Source of the DNA: Coprobacter secundus
GTDB taxonomy: Bacteria; Bacteroidota; Bacteroidia; Bacteroidales; Coprobacteraceae
Length of the DNA stretch: 64,000 bases
Direction: 5' to 3'
Assembly: GCA_000803105.1 (NCBI GenBank)
Contig: JTDA01000017.1
Span: 26,438 to 90,437 of the forward strand
The notes under the pieces are model-generated. The model searched no databases, was not told where the DNA came from, and saw only the letters and a list, made by a program, of their open reading frames with translations. Shown piece after piece: positions 46,475 to 55,802 of the stretch. Each line of letters begins with the position of its first letter. Within the stretch, counting starts at the first letter, position 1. The position numbers and the translations under genes were made by a program.

Positions 46475-47521
46475 ATGAATAGATATTTATTGATATATCG
46501 TTTGTGTATGCTGTGGCTATTATTTGTTGTGGTTACAGGTTTATCTTCATGTCGTGATATTGATACATTTGCGGATAATCCGGAAGGTAATTTTGAAGCA
46601 TTATGGTCTTTGATAGATGAACGGTATTGTTTTTTTGAATATAAGAATATTGATTGGGATGATATCTATTGGAAATATAAACCAAGGATAAATAATACTA
46701 TGACAGATGAGGAGTTGTTCAATGTGTTGGCTGATATGTTGGCTGAATTGAAAGACGGTCATGTGAATTTGACTTCTCCATTTAATATGGCTCGTTATTG
46801 GGATTGGTATGAAAGTCATCCGACAAATTTTGATATGGAGGTGATTGAAAAATATTATTTAAATCGTCCAGATTATCAAATTGCAGGTGGTATCAAGTAT
46901 CGTATATTACCAAATACCAATATTGGATATATGTATTATGAGAGTTTTTCATCCGGTGTGGGCGAAAGTAATTTGGACTATATTTTAGCTGCATTCTCTT
47001 CTTGTGATGCTATTATTATAGATGTGCGAAGTAATAGTGGTGGTATGTTGACAAATGTTGATCGTATTGCTGGTCGTTTTACCAATGAAGATTTGGTCGT
47101 TGGGTATATAAGACATAAAACGGGTCCGGGACATAATCAATTTTCTGATTATTATCCACTTACATTAAAGACTGCACCGTCTAACCGAATACATTATCAA
47201 AAGCCCGTTGCAGTATTGACTAATCGTAGATGTTACAGTGCTACTAATCAGTTTGTTTCTGTAATGACAATGTTACCTAATGTTGTACAAGTTGGGGATA
47301 CGACGGGAGGAGGTAGTGGCTTTCCGTTATCATCAGAATTACCTAATGGCTGGTCGGTACGTTTTTCTTCCTCACCTATATATAATGCAAATAAAAAGCA
47401 AATCGAATTTGGTATAGGACCATATCCGGAAAATAAAGCGTATATTGGAGATTATCCGTTGACGCAAGATGGTATCATAGAAAAAGCTATAGAAATATTA
47501 AATAAAAAAGTTGCTCAATAA
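46475..47521 (+). CDS. S41 family peptidase, lipoprotein
   Basis: This 348-residue protein has a signal peptide with a lipobox (LSSC, Cys about 26) and an S41 (tail-specific protease-like) domain, with DIDTFADNPEGNFEALWSLI near the start and the core around 185-300: IIDVRSNSGGML, YSATNQFVSVM (Ser nucleophile region) and GDTTGGGSGFPLSSEL. No clear PDZ domain is seen. The ATG at 46475 is preferred over TTG 46472. It acts outside the inner membrane on unknown proteins. Confidence 0.9.
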   Translation: MNRYLLIYRLCMLWLLFVVVTGLSSCRDIDTFADNPEGNFEALWSLIDERYCFFEYKNIDWDDIYWKYKPRINNTMTDEELFNVLADMLAELKDGHVNLTSPFNMARYWDWYESHPTNFDMEVIEKYYLNRPDYQIAGGIKYRILPNTNIGYMYYESFSSGVGESNLDYILAAFSSCDAIIIDVRSNSGGMLTNVDRIAGRFTNEDLVVGYIRHKTGPGHNQFSDYYPLTLKTAPSNRIHYQKPVAVLTNRRCYSATNQFVSVMTMLPNVVQVGDTTGGGSGFPLSSELPNGWSVRFSSSPIYNANKKQIEFGIGPYPENKAYIGDYPLTQDGIIEKAIEILNKKVAQ

Positions 47522-47522
47522 A

Positions 47523-47553
47523 TTGCGAATCTCATAAAAACATATTACCTTCG
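47523..47553 (+). promoter_or_regulatory. Putative tRNA-Leu promoter
   Basis: TTG (47523-47525) and TACCTTCG (47546-47553), spaced by 20 bases, resemble the Bacteroidetes consensus with one mismatch in the -7 box, 11 bases before the tRNA. Confidence 0.45.
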
Positions 47554-47564
47554 CGTTGCGAATT

Positions 47565-47646
47565 GCGGATGTGGCGTAATTGGTAGCCGCGCTAGACTTA
47601 GGATCTAGTGTCTAACGACGTGTGGGTTCGAGTCCCGTCATCCGCA
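47565..47646 (+). tRNA. tRNA-Leu (anticodon TAG)
   Basis: GCGGATG pairs with CATCCGC, the anticodon loop CTTAGGA gives TAG, and a long variable arm is present as expected for tRNA-Leu. The T-loop is GGTTCGAGTCC. CCA is not encoded. Length is 82 bases. Confidence 0.97.
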
Positions 47647-47649
47647 CGA

Positions 47650-47680
47650 AGCCTATAAGGATTTCTTATAGGCTTTTTTA
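47650..47680 (+). terminator. Terminator after tRNA-Leu
   Basis: A 10-bp stem (47650-47659 with 47665-47674) with a five-base loop and T-run follows the tRNA at once. Confidence 0.85.
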
Positions 47681-47694
47681 TTTAATTATCGGTG

Positions 47695-47725
47695 TTGGGT
47701 TTATTACGAATAGTTTTTATTTTTG
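47695..47725 (+). promoter_or_regulatory. Promoter of monooxygenase-like gene
   Basis: TTG (47695-47697), 20 bases, then TATTTTTG (47718-47725), 23 bases before the ATG. Confidence 0.55.
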
Positions 47726-47748
47726 TGAATATCTAAATTTTTTGACAA

Positions 47749-48030
47749 ATGGAGAAAAAGACAATTGTAGCTCGGGCAAAAGTGCTTGCTGAAAAACAAG
47801 CTGCTTTTCTTAATGCAACAGAAGCTCTGATTCAGGGGACGAGAGCTGAAAGAGGGAATATAAGTTATACACTTTATCAAAGTACAGAGAATCCGTCCGA
47901 TTTCATTTTTTATGAAGAGTATAAGGATGAAAATGCCATGAGTGTCCATGCAACATCGGAACACTTTAAGTCTTTTGTTGAAACCATAGATGGAATGTTA
48001 GCAGAAGAAATGGTTATAGAATCTTTTTAA
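47749..48030 (+). CDS. Antibiotic biosynthesis monooxygenase (ABM/YgiN) family protein
   Basis: This 93-residue protein has the ABM dimeric alpha-beta barrel: TIVARAKVLAEKQAAFLNAT, RAERGNISYTLYQS, FIFYEEYKDENAMSVHATSE and HFKSFVETI. Small members such as YgiN act as quinol monooxygenases or have unknown roles. It is a single-gene unit with its own promoter. The substrate cannot be inferred. Confidence 0.9.
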   Translation: MEKKTIVARAKVLAEKQAAFLNATEALIQGTRAERGNISYTLYQSTENPSDFIFYEEYKDENAMSVHATSEHFKSFVETIDGMLAEEMVIESF

Positions 48031-48162
48031 GAATGAGTTTTTTTATATAGAATTATAGGTTTTATTCCCCGTTATGTGAATAATTTTGTGATTTGTAGAT
48101 TCTTAATTGTCCTATTTTCATAATTTCAGGACAGTTAAGAAAGGAAAAGTATACTGTAAGAT

Positions 48163-48870
48163 TTATTTTATTTCAAATCGAGCTTGGATTTCGTATTGTA
48201 ACTTAATTTTACGAAAATTGTTACTATCGGATTGATTGTTTAAAGAAATATTACTTATTCTGTTTTGAGCTTGTCCATATAATGGTTGTTTATTAGCTGG
48301 TTCCGTGATTGAAATTATTTCACCTATTTGTTTTCCTACGCTTGCTAATAAGTATTTAGCTTTATCCTCTGCAGCCTTTAATGCCGCAATTTTTACTTTT
48401 TTGCGATATTGTGCTATATTTTTATTTTTTAATTCGCTAATGTTCATATATGTTATCCCATGAGTATCGATAGTCTCGATAATTTTATCAATCATGTTGA
48501 AATCATATAATTTTATTTCCAGTTGTTTACTGATTAAGAAATCTTTTCCTGGTTCTCTCCAAAAATCACCTATTTCATTTATTGTTATATCATTGGTTGA
48601 AATTCCTATTCTTGTTAAGTTATTGATTAGTTCATGTTCTATGACCTTAATGGAGACTTTGGTTTTGTAGTCTTCAGGTTTGCTCCTTTTTTCAAATTCT
48701 TCTTTCCAATACTCTTTGATATGGATTGTGTATCGGATTTCATCTGGATTTATTTCCATTTCAGAACTACCGGTAACATCAATAAATCGTATTATTTCTT
48801 CATTTCTGTTTTGTGCTGTTATTGTCGTTAGTAAAAATATCCAAGATAGTATAAAGAAAAATTTTTTCAT
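48163..48870 (-). CDS. SIMPL (DUF541) domain periplasmic protein
   Basis: This 235-residue protein has a signal peptide (about 1-19, ending ITAQ) and a SIMPL domain beginning IDVTGSSEMEINPDEIRYTI, with the helical AALKAAEDKAKYLLASVG stretch (about residues 162-179) that is typical of the family. SIMPL proteins are periplasmic; their function is not settled. It is transcribed alone. Confidence 0.88.
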   Translation of the reverse strand: MKKFFFILSWIFLLTTITAQNRNEEIIRFIDVTGSSEMEINPDEIRYTIHIKEYWKEEFEKRSKPEDYKTKVSIKVIEHELINNLTRIGISTNDITINEIGDFWREPGKDFLISKQLEIKLYDFNMIDKIIETIDTHGITYMNISELKNKNIAQYRKKVKIAALKAAEDKAKYLLASVGKQIGEIISITEPANKQPLYGQAQNRISNISLNNQSDSNNFRKIKLQYEIQARFEIK

Positions 48871-49040
48871 GGTAGAAAGTGTTTTTTATTTATTGCAAGA
48901 TATATTTTTTGTGAGAGAAAACAATAGAATATCAATTATTTTATAACATTTCAATTATATTTAAAATATAGCATTAAACCTAAGTGTCGCATATATCGTT
49001 GTTATATCAAGAAAATGTAATTGTGTGGAGGAATTGAGAG

Positions 49041-49469
49041 ATGATATTAGGAGGAATTGTAATTTTAGTTGTTGTTCTATTATTGACAGGTTTGATGTAT
49101 GATTTCAAGCAAAGTAATGAAAATAGGTTATTTACCATGTCATTGTCTGGGAGATGGAAGCGAAGTGATTCGGTTAGTTCTTCATTAAGATATGATTTGA
49201 CAATCACGGGAAAAAAGTGGACTGAGATTGTGTATCGCAATAATATCCCTATTGAAAGATTTGATGCTGAGTATAATTATGATGTGGAAACTGGTGGCAT
49301 ATATTTTGATAATTATCATCAGATATACGAAAATGATGGGTGTAATCATTTAGAATATGTTAACGAAGGGTTGATTATTGTTCAATTATCCGGTAGAGAT
49401 TTTACTTATGTTAGTAATTGTTCCCATACATATGAGCGACAAACAAATAAAGATAAAAGTTCAATTTAA
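49041..49469 (+). CDS. Hypothetical membrane-anchored protein
   Basis: This 142-residue protein has one N-terminal membrane helix (about 2-20) and a beta-rich soluble part with SLSGRWKRSDSVSSSLRYDL and FDAEYNYDVETGGIYFDN. I do not recognise the family. The general shape resembles small lipocalin-like or calycin domains, but that is only a guess. No lipobox is seen. It stands alone between the SIMPL gene and a long hairpin. Confidence 0.55.
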   Translation: MILGGIVILVVVLLLTGLMYDFKQSNENRLFTMSLSGRWKRSDSVSSSLRYDLTITGKKWTEIVYRNNIPIERFDAEYNYDVETGGIYFDNYHQIYENDGCNHLEYVNEGLIIVQLSGRDFTYVSNCSHTYERQTNKDKSSI

Positions 49470-49512
49470 AAAAGTAATAGGAAAAGAATAAATAGAAATA
49501 TACGCTGTGTAA

Positions 49513-49555
49513 AAGGGTATACTTGGAAATTTGTAGTTTCCGGATACCCTTAATC
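49513..49555. terminator. Hairpin between hypothetical gene and efflux operon
   Basis: An interrupted stem (49513-49520 with 49544-49551, plus 49525-49529 with 49537-49541) lies between convergent genes. The T-run is short on both strands. Confidence 0.5.
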
Positions 49556-49644
49556 ACTAAAAATTTTACAATACTATTTATTTTTAGAAAAGATTTATCA
49601 TCATAATATTATATAAGGTTTCTATAGATTAAAAACATTTTGGC

Positions 49645-50748
49645 TTAAGATTTTTTCTTATAACTGAAAATTGCCCATGTGTAGAAAAATGCTGCAAACC
49701 CCATTAGTACAAATGCTTGAGCCTTTAATTCGATGAAGTTACTTCCTTTGAGAAATACCATACGCATGACTTCAATAAAATACCTTAGAGGGTTGAAAAT
49801 TGTGATTATTTTAGCCCATTCTGGCATTCCGTTTATTGGCGTAAATAGACCGCTGAGCAATAGTAAAATCATGATGAAGAAATACATGACGAACATTGCC
49901 TGTTGCATGGTGTCAGAATAGTTTGAGATTACTAATCCCATACCGGAAACTGCAAGTACATATATAATAGCGAATGTATATAGGGTTAACAAATTGCCCA
50001 CAGGAACTAATCCATAAATAAGCCATGCTAATAAGAAACAAATTGATAATACTAAAAATCCGATAATCCAGTATGGTATCATTTTGGCAAGGATAAAATT
50101 GAATTTACTTACAGGAGTAACATTGATTTGTTCTATTGTCCCTTTTTCTTTTTCTTCTACAATATTTAGAGCTGGGAGAAATCCGCACAGCATAGTCAGG
50201 AGCATAACCATTAAGGCAGGAATCATAAATACTTTATAGTTTAAATGGGGATTAAAGCGGTTTTGAGTTATAATTTGTATCCCTGTTGGACTTTTAGAGG
50301 GAAATTTTTCTTCTATGAGTTCATTCCTGAAATTTTGTATGATTTCGGAAATATATGAACTGCCGATACTCCCATTCGTACCGTTGACTGTATTGGCAGA
50401 TATTAGAACTTCAGATATTCCTTCTTTCTGTATCTTTTGCTCAAAATCTGATGGAATTTCTAAAATGATATCTGCTTTTCCCCATTCTATTTCTTTCATT
50501 CCTGCTTTATAAGAGCTGGCTATTCCTGATAATTTGAAATATCCGCTGGATATGGTTTTTTGAATGAGTCGTTTTGATGTAGATGTTTGGTTATTGTCTA
50601 TGATACAAAGGTTTAGATTTTTTATTTCCATACTTGCAGCCCATGGTAGTATCAAGATAACCATACATGGAAACATTATTATTAGTTTGGGTAGGAAACT
50701 ATTGCGTATTATTTGTCGAAATTCTTTTTCAATCAGATATTTTATCAT
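49645..50748 (-). CDS. ABC-2 type transporter permease (YhhJ/YbhR type)
   Basis: This 367-residue protein has one N-terminal helix (about 20-40), a periplasmic domain (about 45-170, LCIIDNNQTSTSKRLIQKTI) and five C-terminal helices, with EEKEKGTIEQINVTPVSKFN (about 200-219) before the second helix, a normal ABC-2 stretch. It is the last gene of the TetR-controlled efflux operon and pairs with the next permease upstream. Confidence 0.93.
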   Translation of the reverse strand: MIKYLIEKEFRQIIRNSFLPKLIIMFPCMVILILPWAASMEIKNLNLCIIDNNQTSTSKRLIQKTISSGYFKLSGIASSYKAGMKEIEWGKADIILEIPSDFEQKIQKEGISEVLISANTVNGTNGSIGSSYISEIIQNFRNELIEEKFPSKSPTGIQIITQNRFNPHLNYKVFMIPALMVMLLTMLCGFLPALNIVEEKEKGTIEQINVTPVSKFNFILAKMIPYWIIGFLVLSICFLLAWLIYGLVPVGNLLTLYTFAIIYVLAVSGMGLVISNYSDTMQQAMFVMYFFIMILLLLSGLFTPINGMPEWAKIITIFNPLRYFIEVMRMVFLKGSNFIELKAQAFVLMGFAAFFYTWAIFSYKKKS

Positions 50749-50755
50749 AATATTA

Positions 50756-51868
50756 TTATTCTAATCGGTTATTGAACTTTTTAAGACTTATAATTATTAA
50801 GAAAATTCCCATGGAAAAGAGTATACAAACTTCTTTCCATACCATGAAAATACTTAGTCCTTCTATCATGATTTTTTTTATTGATATGATATACCACCGG
50901 GCAGGAAGTATACAAGATATGGTTTGTAAAATGTGTGGCATGCTTTCTATAGGAAACATCATGCCGGACAAGACCATAATAGGCATAATTAATACCATTC
51001 CTGATACCAGCATAGCTGCTACTTGCGTTTGAGTGACAGTAGATATAAGTAAACCGAGTGATAAAGATACAATAATAAACAATAAAGAAATAAAGATTAG
51101 ACTGAATACATTTCCTGTGATAGGAACATCGAGTACATATACCGATAATAATAAAATACTCGTTAGGTTTATACAAGATAACGCAAAGTATGGAATCATC
51201 TTTGCAAAAATGATGAATATAGGTTTTACAGGAGATACGAGCAAAATCTCCATTGTGCCGGTTTCCTTCTCTCGTACAATTGATATAGAAGTCATCATGG
51301 CACAAATGAGAGTGAAAATGAGTCCCATTACGCCAGGAACAAAATTGTACGCACCTTTCATCCGTGGATTATATAGTAACTTTACGACAGGTTGTATCGA
51401 AAATTTACCAGAGAGAGTTTCTCCAGAATTTAGACTTTGTTGTGCAGATAGAAGTATATTAGTGAGGTAAGTAACATACATTGTGGCCATATTCGGGTCA
51501 GTTCCATCTGCTATAATTTGTACGGAAGCTTGTCCTGAGTGTCGTAGGTCATTATCGAAATGGTCGCTAAAAACAAGTACTAAATCTGTTTTATTTTTTC
51601 TGAAAATCTCATCAATTTCATCTGTAGTATAAATGTTTTCAGATATGCTTAAATATTCATTTGCATTTATTTGTTGAATAATATTCTGTGTAATATCGTC
51701 TTTAGAGTGATCGAGTATTGAGACACGCACATTTTTCACCTCAGTTGTAACCGCGAACCCAAAAAGAATGATTTGGATAATTGGCATTATTAACAAAATG
51801 AGGATGGTACGCCTATCTCGTAATATATGATGAAATTCTTTTATGACGAATGCTAAAAACTGTTTCAT
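50756..51868 (-). CDS. ABC-2 type transporter permease (YbhS type)
   Basis: This 370-residue protein has the same layout as its downstream partner, with VSILDHSKDDITQNIIQQI in the periplasmic domain and REKETGTMEILLVSPVKPIF (about 200-219) before the core helices. The two permeases likely form a heterodimer driven by one or both upstream ATPases. It is 50 bases after the ATPase gene. Confidence 0.93.
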   Translation of the reverse strand: MKQFLAFVIKEFHHILRDRRTILILLIMPIIQIILFGFAVTTEVKNVRVSILDHSKDDITQNIIQQINANEYLSISENIYTTDEIDEIFRKNKTDLVLVFSDHFDNDLRHSGQASVQIIADGTDPNMATMYVTYLTNILLSAQQSLNSGETLSGKFSIQPVVKLLYNPRMKGAYNFVPGVMGLIFTLICAMMTSISIVREKETGTMEILLVSPVKPIFIIFAKMIPYFALSCINLTSILLLSVYVLDVPITGNVFSLIFISLLFIIVSLSLGLLISTVTQTQVAAMLVSGMVLIMPIMVLSGMMFPIESMPHILQTISCILPARWYIISIKKIMIEGLSIFMVWKEVCILFSMGIFLIIISLKKFNNRLE

Positions 51869-51918
51869 TTGGGTAAGTTTTTTATCAAATATTATATTAA
51901 TAATATTGTTTCAATATT

Positions 51919-52662
51919 TTATTCACCTCTTTTAGCTTTACGTGCTAGACGAAAAAATACATCTTCCATGGATTTAGCATTGAATTGCTGTTTTAATTGT
52001 GTTGGAGAATCGAGTGCTTCTATTTTTCCATCTACCATGATGGATACTCGATTACAATATTCTGCTTCATCCATATAGTGAGTGGTTACAAATATTGTTA
52101 TACCTCTGTCGGCAGCCTGATAAATAAGCTCCCAAAATTGTCGGCGTGTGGCAGGGTCTACTCCACCTGTAGGTTCATCGAGAAATACGATTTTCGGTTC
52201 ATGGAAAATTGATACGGAAAAAGCCAGTTTCTGTTTCCATCCTAAAGGTAGGTGTTTCACCAAAGTATTTTTTTCGTTTACAAAACCTAATTGATTCAGT
52301 AATTCTTCGGTTTTGGGAGCGATTATATTTTCTTTTACACCATATATTCCGGCGAAAAGTCGAATATTTTCCCAGACTTTTAAGTCTTCATATAGTGAAA
52401 ATTTCTGACTCATATATCCAATATTCTGTTTTATCTGCTCTGATTGTAAGTTTATGTCGAATCCGGCAACTGTTCCGTTTCCGGAGGTCGGCTTACTAAG
52501 ACCACATAGCATTCTCATCGCAGTTGTTTTACCAGCTCCATTTGCTCCTAAGAATCCGAAAATTTCACCTTTCTTTACGTCAAAGGAAATATGGTCGACG
52601 GCTGTAAAACTACCGAATTGTTTTGTTAGTTCTTGAATTTTTATGACTGTGGAGGTATTCAT
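51919..52662 (-). CDS. ABC transporter ATP-binding protein
   Basis: From ATG 52660-52662 this is a 247-residue ABC ATPase: Walker A GANGAGKTTAM (about 42-52), a degenerate signature region (HLPLGWKQKLAFSVSIF, where LSGG is replaced by LPLG), Walker B IVFLDEPTGGVDP and switch His in VTTHYMDEAEY. An upstream ATG at 52698 gives a longer frame, but it overlaps the previous gene by 40 bases. The chosen start overlaps by only four bases. The altered signature may mean that this subunit pairs with the second ATPase. Confidence 0.92.
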   Translation of the reverse strand: MNTSTVIKIQELTKQFGSFTAVDHISFDVKKGEIFGFLGANGAGKTTAMRMLCGLSKPTSGNGTVAGFDINLQSEQIKQNIGYMSQKFSLYEDLKVWENIRLFAGIYGVKENIIAPKTEELLNQLGFVNEKNTLVKHLPLGWKQKLAFSVSIFHEPKIVFLDEPTGGVDPATRRQFWELIYQAADRGITIFVTTHYMDEAEYCNRVSIMVDGKIEALDSPTQLKQQFNAKSMEDVFFRLARKAKRGE

Positions 52663-53579
52663 AGATTTCCTTTTGATGAGGATAATTGCATATAACAATC
52701 TTCAATTGTAGGATTAATAGGGTTGACGTGAATCCCAGTATGACCTTTTTTCTGTAAGAAAGTAATGAGGCTTTCGAGAGAGAGTATTTCTGTATCGACA
52801 GTAATGTGATGGACTTCACCAAATGCAAAGCAACTTTTTACTCCGATGCAGTTTCTTAAATCAGATAACAATGCTGACATATGCTCGGCTTTTACAGCCC
52901 ATAATGTTTCGGGAAAATTGTTGATAATATTTTGAGGTGGTTCTATTTTCATAAATTCTCCATTTTGTATAAGAGCTATACGATCACATAGGGTGGCTTC
53001 GTCCATGTATGGAGTAGAAACTAAAATAGTGATACCTTGTTTCCTTAAATTTCTCAGCATCTCCCAGAATTCTTTTCTGGAAACAGGATCAACTCCAGTT
53101 GTTGGTTCATCGAGAAATAGAACTTTGGGTTTATGAATAAGAGCACAGCTAAGAGCAAGTTTTTGCTTCATTCCTCCAGATAATTTACCGGCCTTTCGAG
53201 TTTTGAATGGTTCTATTTGACTATAGATGTCTTTTATCAAATTATAATTGTTTTTTATAGTAGTATGGAATACTGTCGCAAAGAATTGAAGATTTTCTTC
53301 TACTGTCAAGTCTTGATATAAAGAAAACTTCCCAGGCATATATCCGACTTGGGTGCGTATTTTTTTGTAATCTTTAACGACATCTAAACCTTCTATTGTG
53401 GCAGTTCCTGTATCTGGCAGAATTAGAGTGGTGAGAATTCTGAAAAGTGTTGTTTTTCCAGCACCGTCAGGGCCTATGATACCGAAGAGTTCTCCTTTTT
53501 CTACTGAAAACGAGATATTATTTAAAGCTTTTGCTTCTTCGTAACTTTTGTTTATATTTTTAACTACTATTGTTTGCAT
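52659..53579 (-). CDS. ABC transporter ATP-binding protein with C-terminal domain
   Basis: This 306-residue protein has Walker A GPDGAGKTTLFR (about 35-46), signature KLSGGMKQKLALS (about 133-145), Walker B VLFLDEPTTGVDPVS and switch region VSTPYMDEATLC. In the last, the usual His is Pro (STPYMDEA), as in some YbhF-type halves. The C-terminal 80 residues (about 225-306) form an added domain. It overlaps the next gene by four bases and its own start overlaps the HlyD stop by one base. Confidence 0.92.
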   Translation of the reverse strand: MQTIVVKNINKSYEEAKALNNISFSVEKGELFGIIGPDGAGKTTLFRILTTLILPDTGTATIEGLDVVKDYKKIRTQVGYMPGKFSLYQDLTVEENLQFFATVFHTTIKNNYNLIKDIYSQIEPFKTRKAGKLSGGMKQKLALSCALIHKPKVLFLDEPTTGVDPVSRKEFWEMLRNLRKQGITILVSTPYMDEATLCDRIALIQNGEFMKIEPPQNIINNFPETLWAVKAEHMSALLSDLRNCIGVKSCFAFGEVHHITVDTEILSLESLITFLQKKGHTGIHVNPINPTIEDCYMQLSSSKGNL

Positions 53580-54484
53580 TATTTAGAAAAACTTATTTCT
53601 CCATACATTCCTATTTTTATATAGCCGTCATTCTTCACTGCGATTTTTACTGCATATACCAAGTTTGCTCTTTCATCTTGGGTTTGTATACCTTTGGGAG
53701 TGAATTCTGCCTTGGAAGATATCCATGAAACAATACCTTGATAATTATGCTGTTGTTTACCTCCGAAATCTGCAGTTACTGTAACTTGCTGGCCTATTTT
53801 AATAGATGATAATTGGTCTGAAGTAAGATAAGCTCGTAGGAAAAGATGATCAATATCTGCTATTTTGAAAAGGGCTCTGCCTGTTGTTGCTAACTCTCCC
53901 GGTTCTGCGTACTTTGCGAGTACAGTTCCTTCGATGGGAGAGAAAATATGGCATTTTGTTAACTGGTCCTTGAGTTGAGCTATTTGTATAGTTATTGCAG
54001 AACTTTCATTGTTTATACTATTATTAGTATTTTCAAGTGTTGATATTTGTGCAGCTAACTGTTTTTCGAGTACTGTAATTTGGGAGTTTATGTCATCGAG
54101 TTGTTTTTGATTGGCAGCATTGCTTTTTAGTAAATTTTCGCATCTGTTTTTTTCTCTTTTTTGCGTAGCTATTTGTTCTTGAGTAGCTGCTATTTGTTTT
54201 GAGATGTCTGCCCGTTTGTTGTTTACTGATTTGTCGTTAGCTTGAAGTTGTAATATTTTGAGCCATAATTGTACGGTATCAATATAGCCTACAAGTTCAT
54301 TTGCTTTTAATTTTTCACCTTCGCTAATGTCGAATTGCATCAATTTTCCATTAGCTTCAGCCGATACGATAATTTCTGTTGCTTCGAAAATACCAGCAGC
54401 ATCGTATTTGTGGTTGTTTCTGTTGCATCCTGAAATAGTAAGGAGGCAAACTCCTGCAATAATTATAGATTTGTTTGCTTTCAT
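53579..54484 (-). CDS. HlyD-family membrane fusion lipoprotein
   Basis: This 301-residue protein has a signal peptide with a lipobox (LLTISGCNRNN, Cys about 20), a lipoyl half (VSAEANGKLMQFDISEGEKL, about 41-60), a long helical hairpin (about 75-170), the second half (CHIFSPIEGTVLAKYAEPGE, about 178-197) and a beta-barrel. It is the YbhG/YhiI-like adaptor of this efflux system, linking the two permeases to TolC. Confidence 0.94.
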   Translation of the reverse strand: MKANKSIIIAGVCLLTISGCNRNNHKYDAAGIFEATEIIVSAEANGKLMQFDISEGEKLKANELVGYIDTVQLWLKILQLQANDKSVNNKRADISKQIAATQEQIATQKREKNRCENLLKSNAANQKQLDDINSQITVLEKQLAAQISTLENTNNSINNESSAITIQIAQLKDQLTKCHIFSPIEGTVLAKYAEPGELATTGRALFKIADIDHLFLRAYLTSDQLSSIKIGQQVTVTADFGGKQQHNYQGIVSWISSKAEFTPKGIQTQDERANLVYAVKIAVKNDGYIKIGMYGEISFSK

Positions 54485-54497
54485 ATCTTTTACAGCA

Positions 54498-55754
54498 TTA
54501 TAAATTAGTTGTATATTTTAGATTGTAAGTCGCCATGAGAAGTTGGGTTTCATGTAATATTTTATTTTGTTTAGCTTGTTCTTCTGCGTTTACTTCTCTT
54601 AGAAATTCGATTACACTGAGAGTCCCATTTGCTACTTTTACTTCTGCAGCTTTTCGAATATTAGCTCTTAGTCTGATAATTTCATCATCGTCTTTCATTA
54701 GTTTCTTATATTTATTTATTTCCCCTTTTTCTTGAGACATTTGGAGCTTAGTATTGAATAAGAATGTTTCTTTTTGTATTCCGATAGTTGATTGCTCTAT
54801 ATTGATTTGTTTTTGTTCATTCTTTTTAGTGTACAAACCGCCGAAATTCCAAGACATACGTACTCCAGCTATATAATACGGGTCGAATGAGTTTTTTAGC
54901 ATATTTAGTCCGGGATTACCATATCCACCTTGTATGAATAATCCAAACTTAGGGAGATTTTTGGAAAGCAACATATTTTTTTGAGTTTCTAATAATTGAG
55001 CTTGTAACGCGAATAATTGAAGTTCTGGGCGATTTATTTCTTCTGATAATATATATTCTGCAATATCCGGCTTTGTTAAAATGGTATTATTATTTATTTT
55101 TTCACCGATGAGGATTGACAACATTTGTATGTATGCAGACTTTGTAGTTTCTAATTCAGTTTGCTTTTGAGTAGCGTCTATAAGATTTACTTTTACTGCA
55201 TCTATGTCTGCTTGATTGGCAATACCGTTTTGGGCAAAAGCTTTTATTTGATTTAGATGTCGATTAAGTTCAGATTGATATAATTGATTTTGTTTTAGTT
55301 GTTCGTTAATGAGTAAAATACTGAAATAGACATTATTTACTCGGTCGGTTAAATTATATAAATCAACGTGGTTTTGCTGAAGTTCAACTTTACTTTGAAC
55401 TTCCGTTATTTTCTTTTGGTCGCGTATGATTCCACCGTCCCAAATCGTTTGATTAATTTCTGCAATTATTTGATACTGATCTTTATTGGGAGTTTTTATA
55501 TGAATAGGTAAAGTTATGGGAATTTGTGTTACGGCAGATTGATAAGTTGCTTTAGCAGATAATGAAATTTGAGGTAAATATCCTTTTCCTGCATTTGATA
55601 GGTTATAGTCGCGAGATTTTTCTATTAATTGATATCGTTTTATTAAAGGATAATTTGATTGGGCTTTTGTTTGGCATGACTCTAGAGATAATTGACCAAA
55701 AGATAACTTTGCATATATAAATAGAAGTATGAATAATATAAATTTTTTTGACAT
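54498..55754 (-). CDS. TolC-family outer membrane efflux protein
   Basis: This 418-residue protein has a signal peptide (about 1-20, ending LSFG) and an outer membrane efflux protein fold starting LSLESCQTKAQSNYPLIKRY, with SVIEFLREVNAEEQAKQNKI near the end. It is the first gene after the TetR regulator, 13 bases before the HlyD gene, so it completes a tripartite exporter. Confidence 0.93.
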   Translation of the reverse strand: MSKKFILFILLFIYAKLSFGQLSLESCQTKAQSNYPLIKRYQLIEKSRDYNLSNAGKGYLPQISLSAKATYQSAVTQIPITLPIHIKTPNKDQYQIIAEINQTIWDGGIIRDQKKITEVQSKVELQQNHVDLYNLTDRVNNVYFSILLINEQLKQNQLYQSELNRHLNQIKAFAQNGIANQADIDAVKVNLIDATQKQTELETTKSAYIQMLSILIGEKINNNTILTKPDIAEYILSEEINRPELQLFALQAQLLETQKNMLLSKNLPKFGLFIQGGYGNPGLNMLKNSFDPYYIAGVRMSWNFGGLYTKKNEQKQINIEQSTIGIQKETFLFNTKLQMSQEKGEINKYKKLMKDDDEIIRLRANIRKAAEVKVANGTLSVIEFLREVNAEEQAKQNKILHETQLLMATYNLKYTTNL

Positions 55755-55780
55755 ATAGGTAACTTTAATGTTTAACGAAT

Positions 55781-55794
55781 TTGTTAATTAACAA
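55781..55794. promoter_or_regulatory. 14-base perfect dyad before tolC
   Basis: TTGTTAATTAACAA is a perfect palindrome in the 48-base gap between the TetR stop and the TolC start. It shares the TGTTTAAC half-site (55769-55776 nearby) with the dyad upstream of tetR and could be a second operator. Confidence 0.4.
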
Positions 55795-55802
55795 GTAAAA
55801 TA

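Noticed and set aside
52663..52698. Longer start for the ABC ATPase at 51919
   Set aside because: It would overlap the previous ATPase by 40 bases. The internal ATG gives the usual four-base overlap and begins a normal ABC domain.
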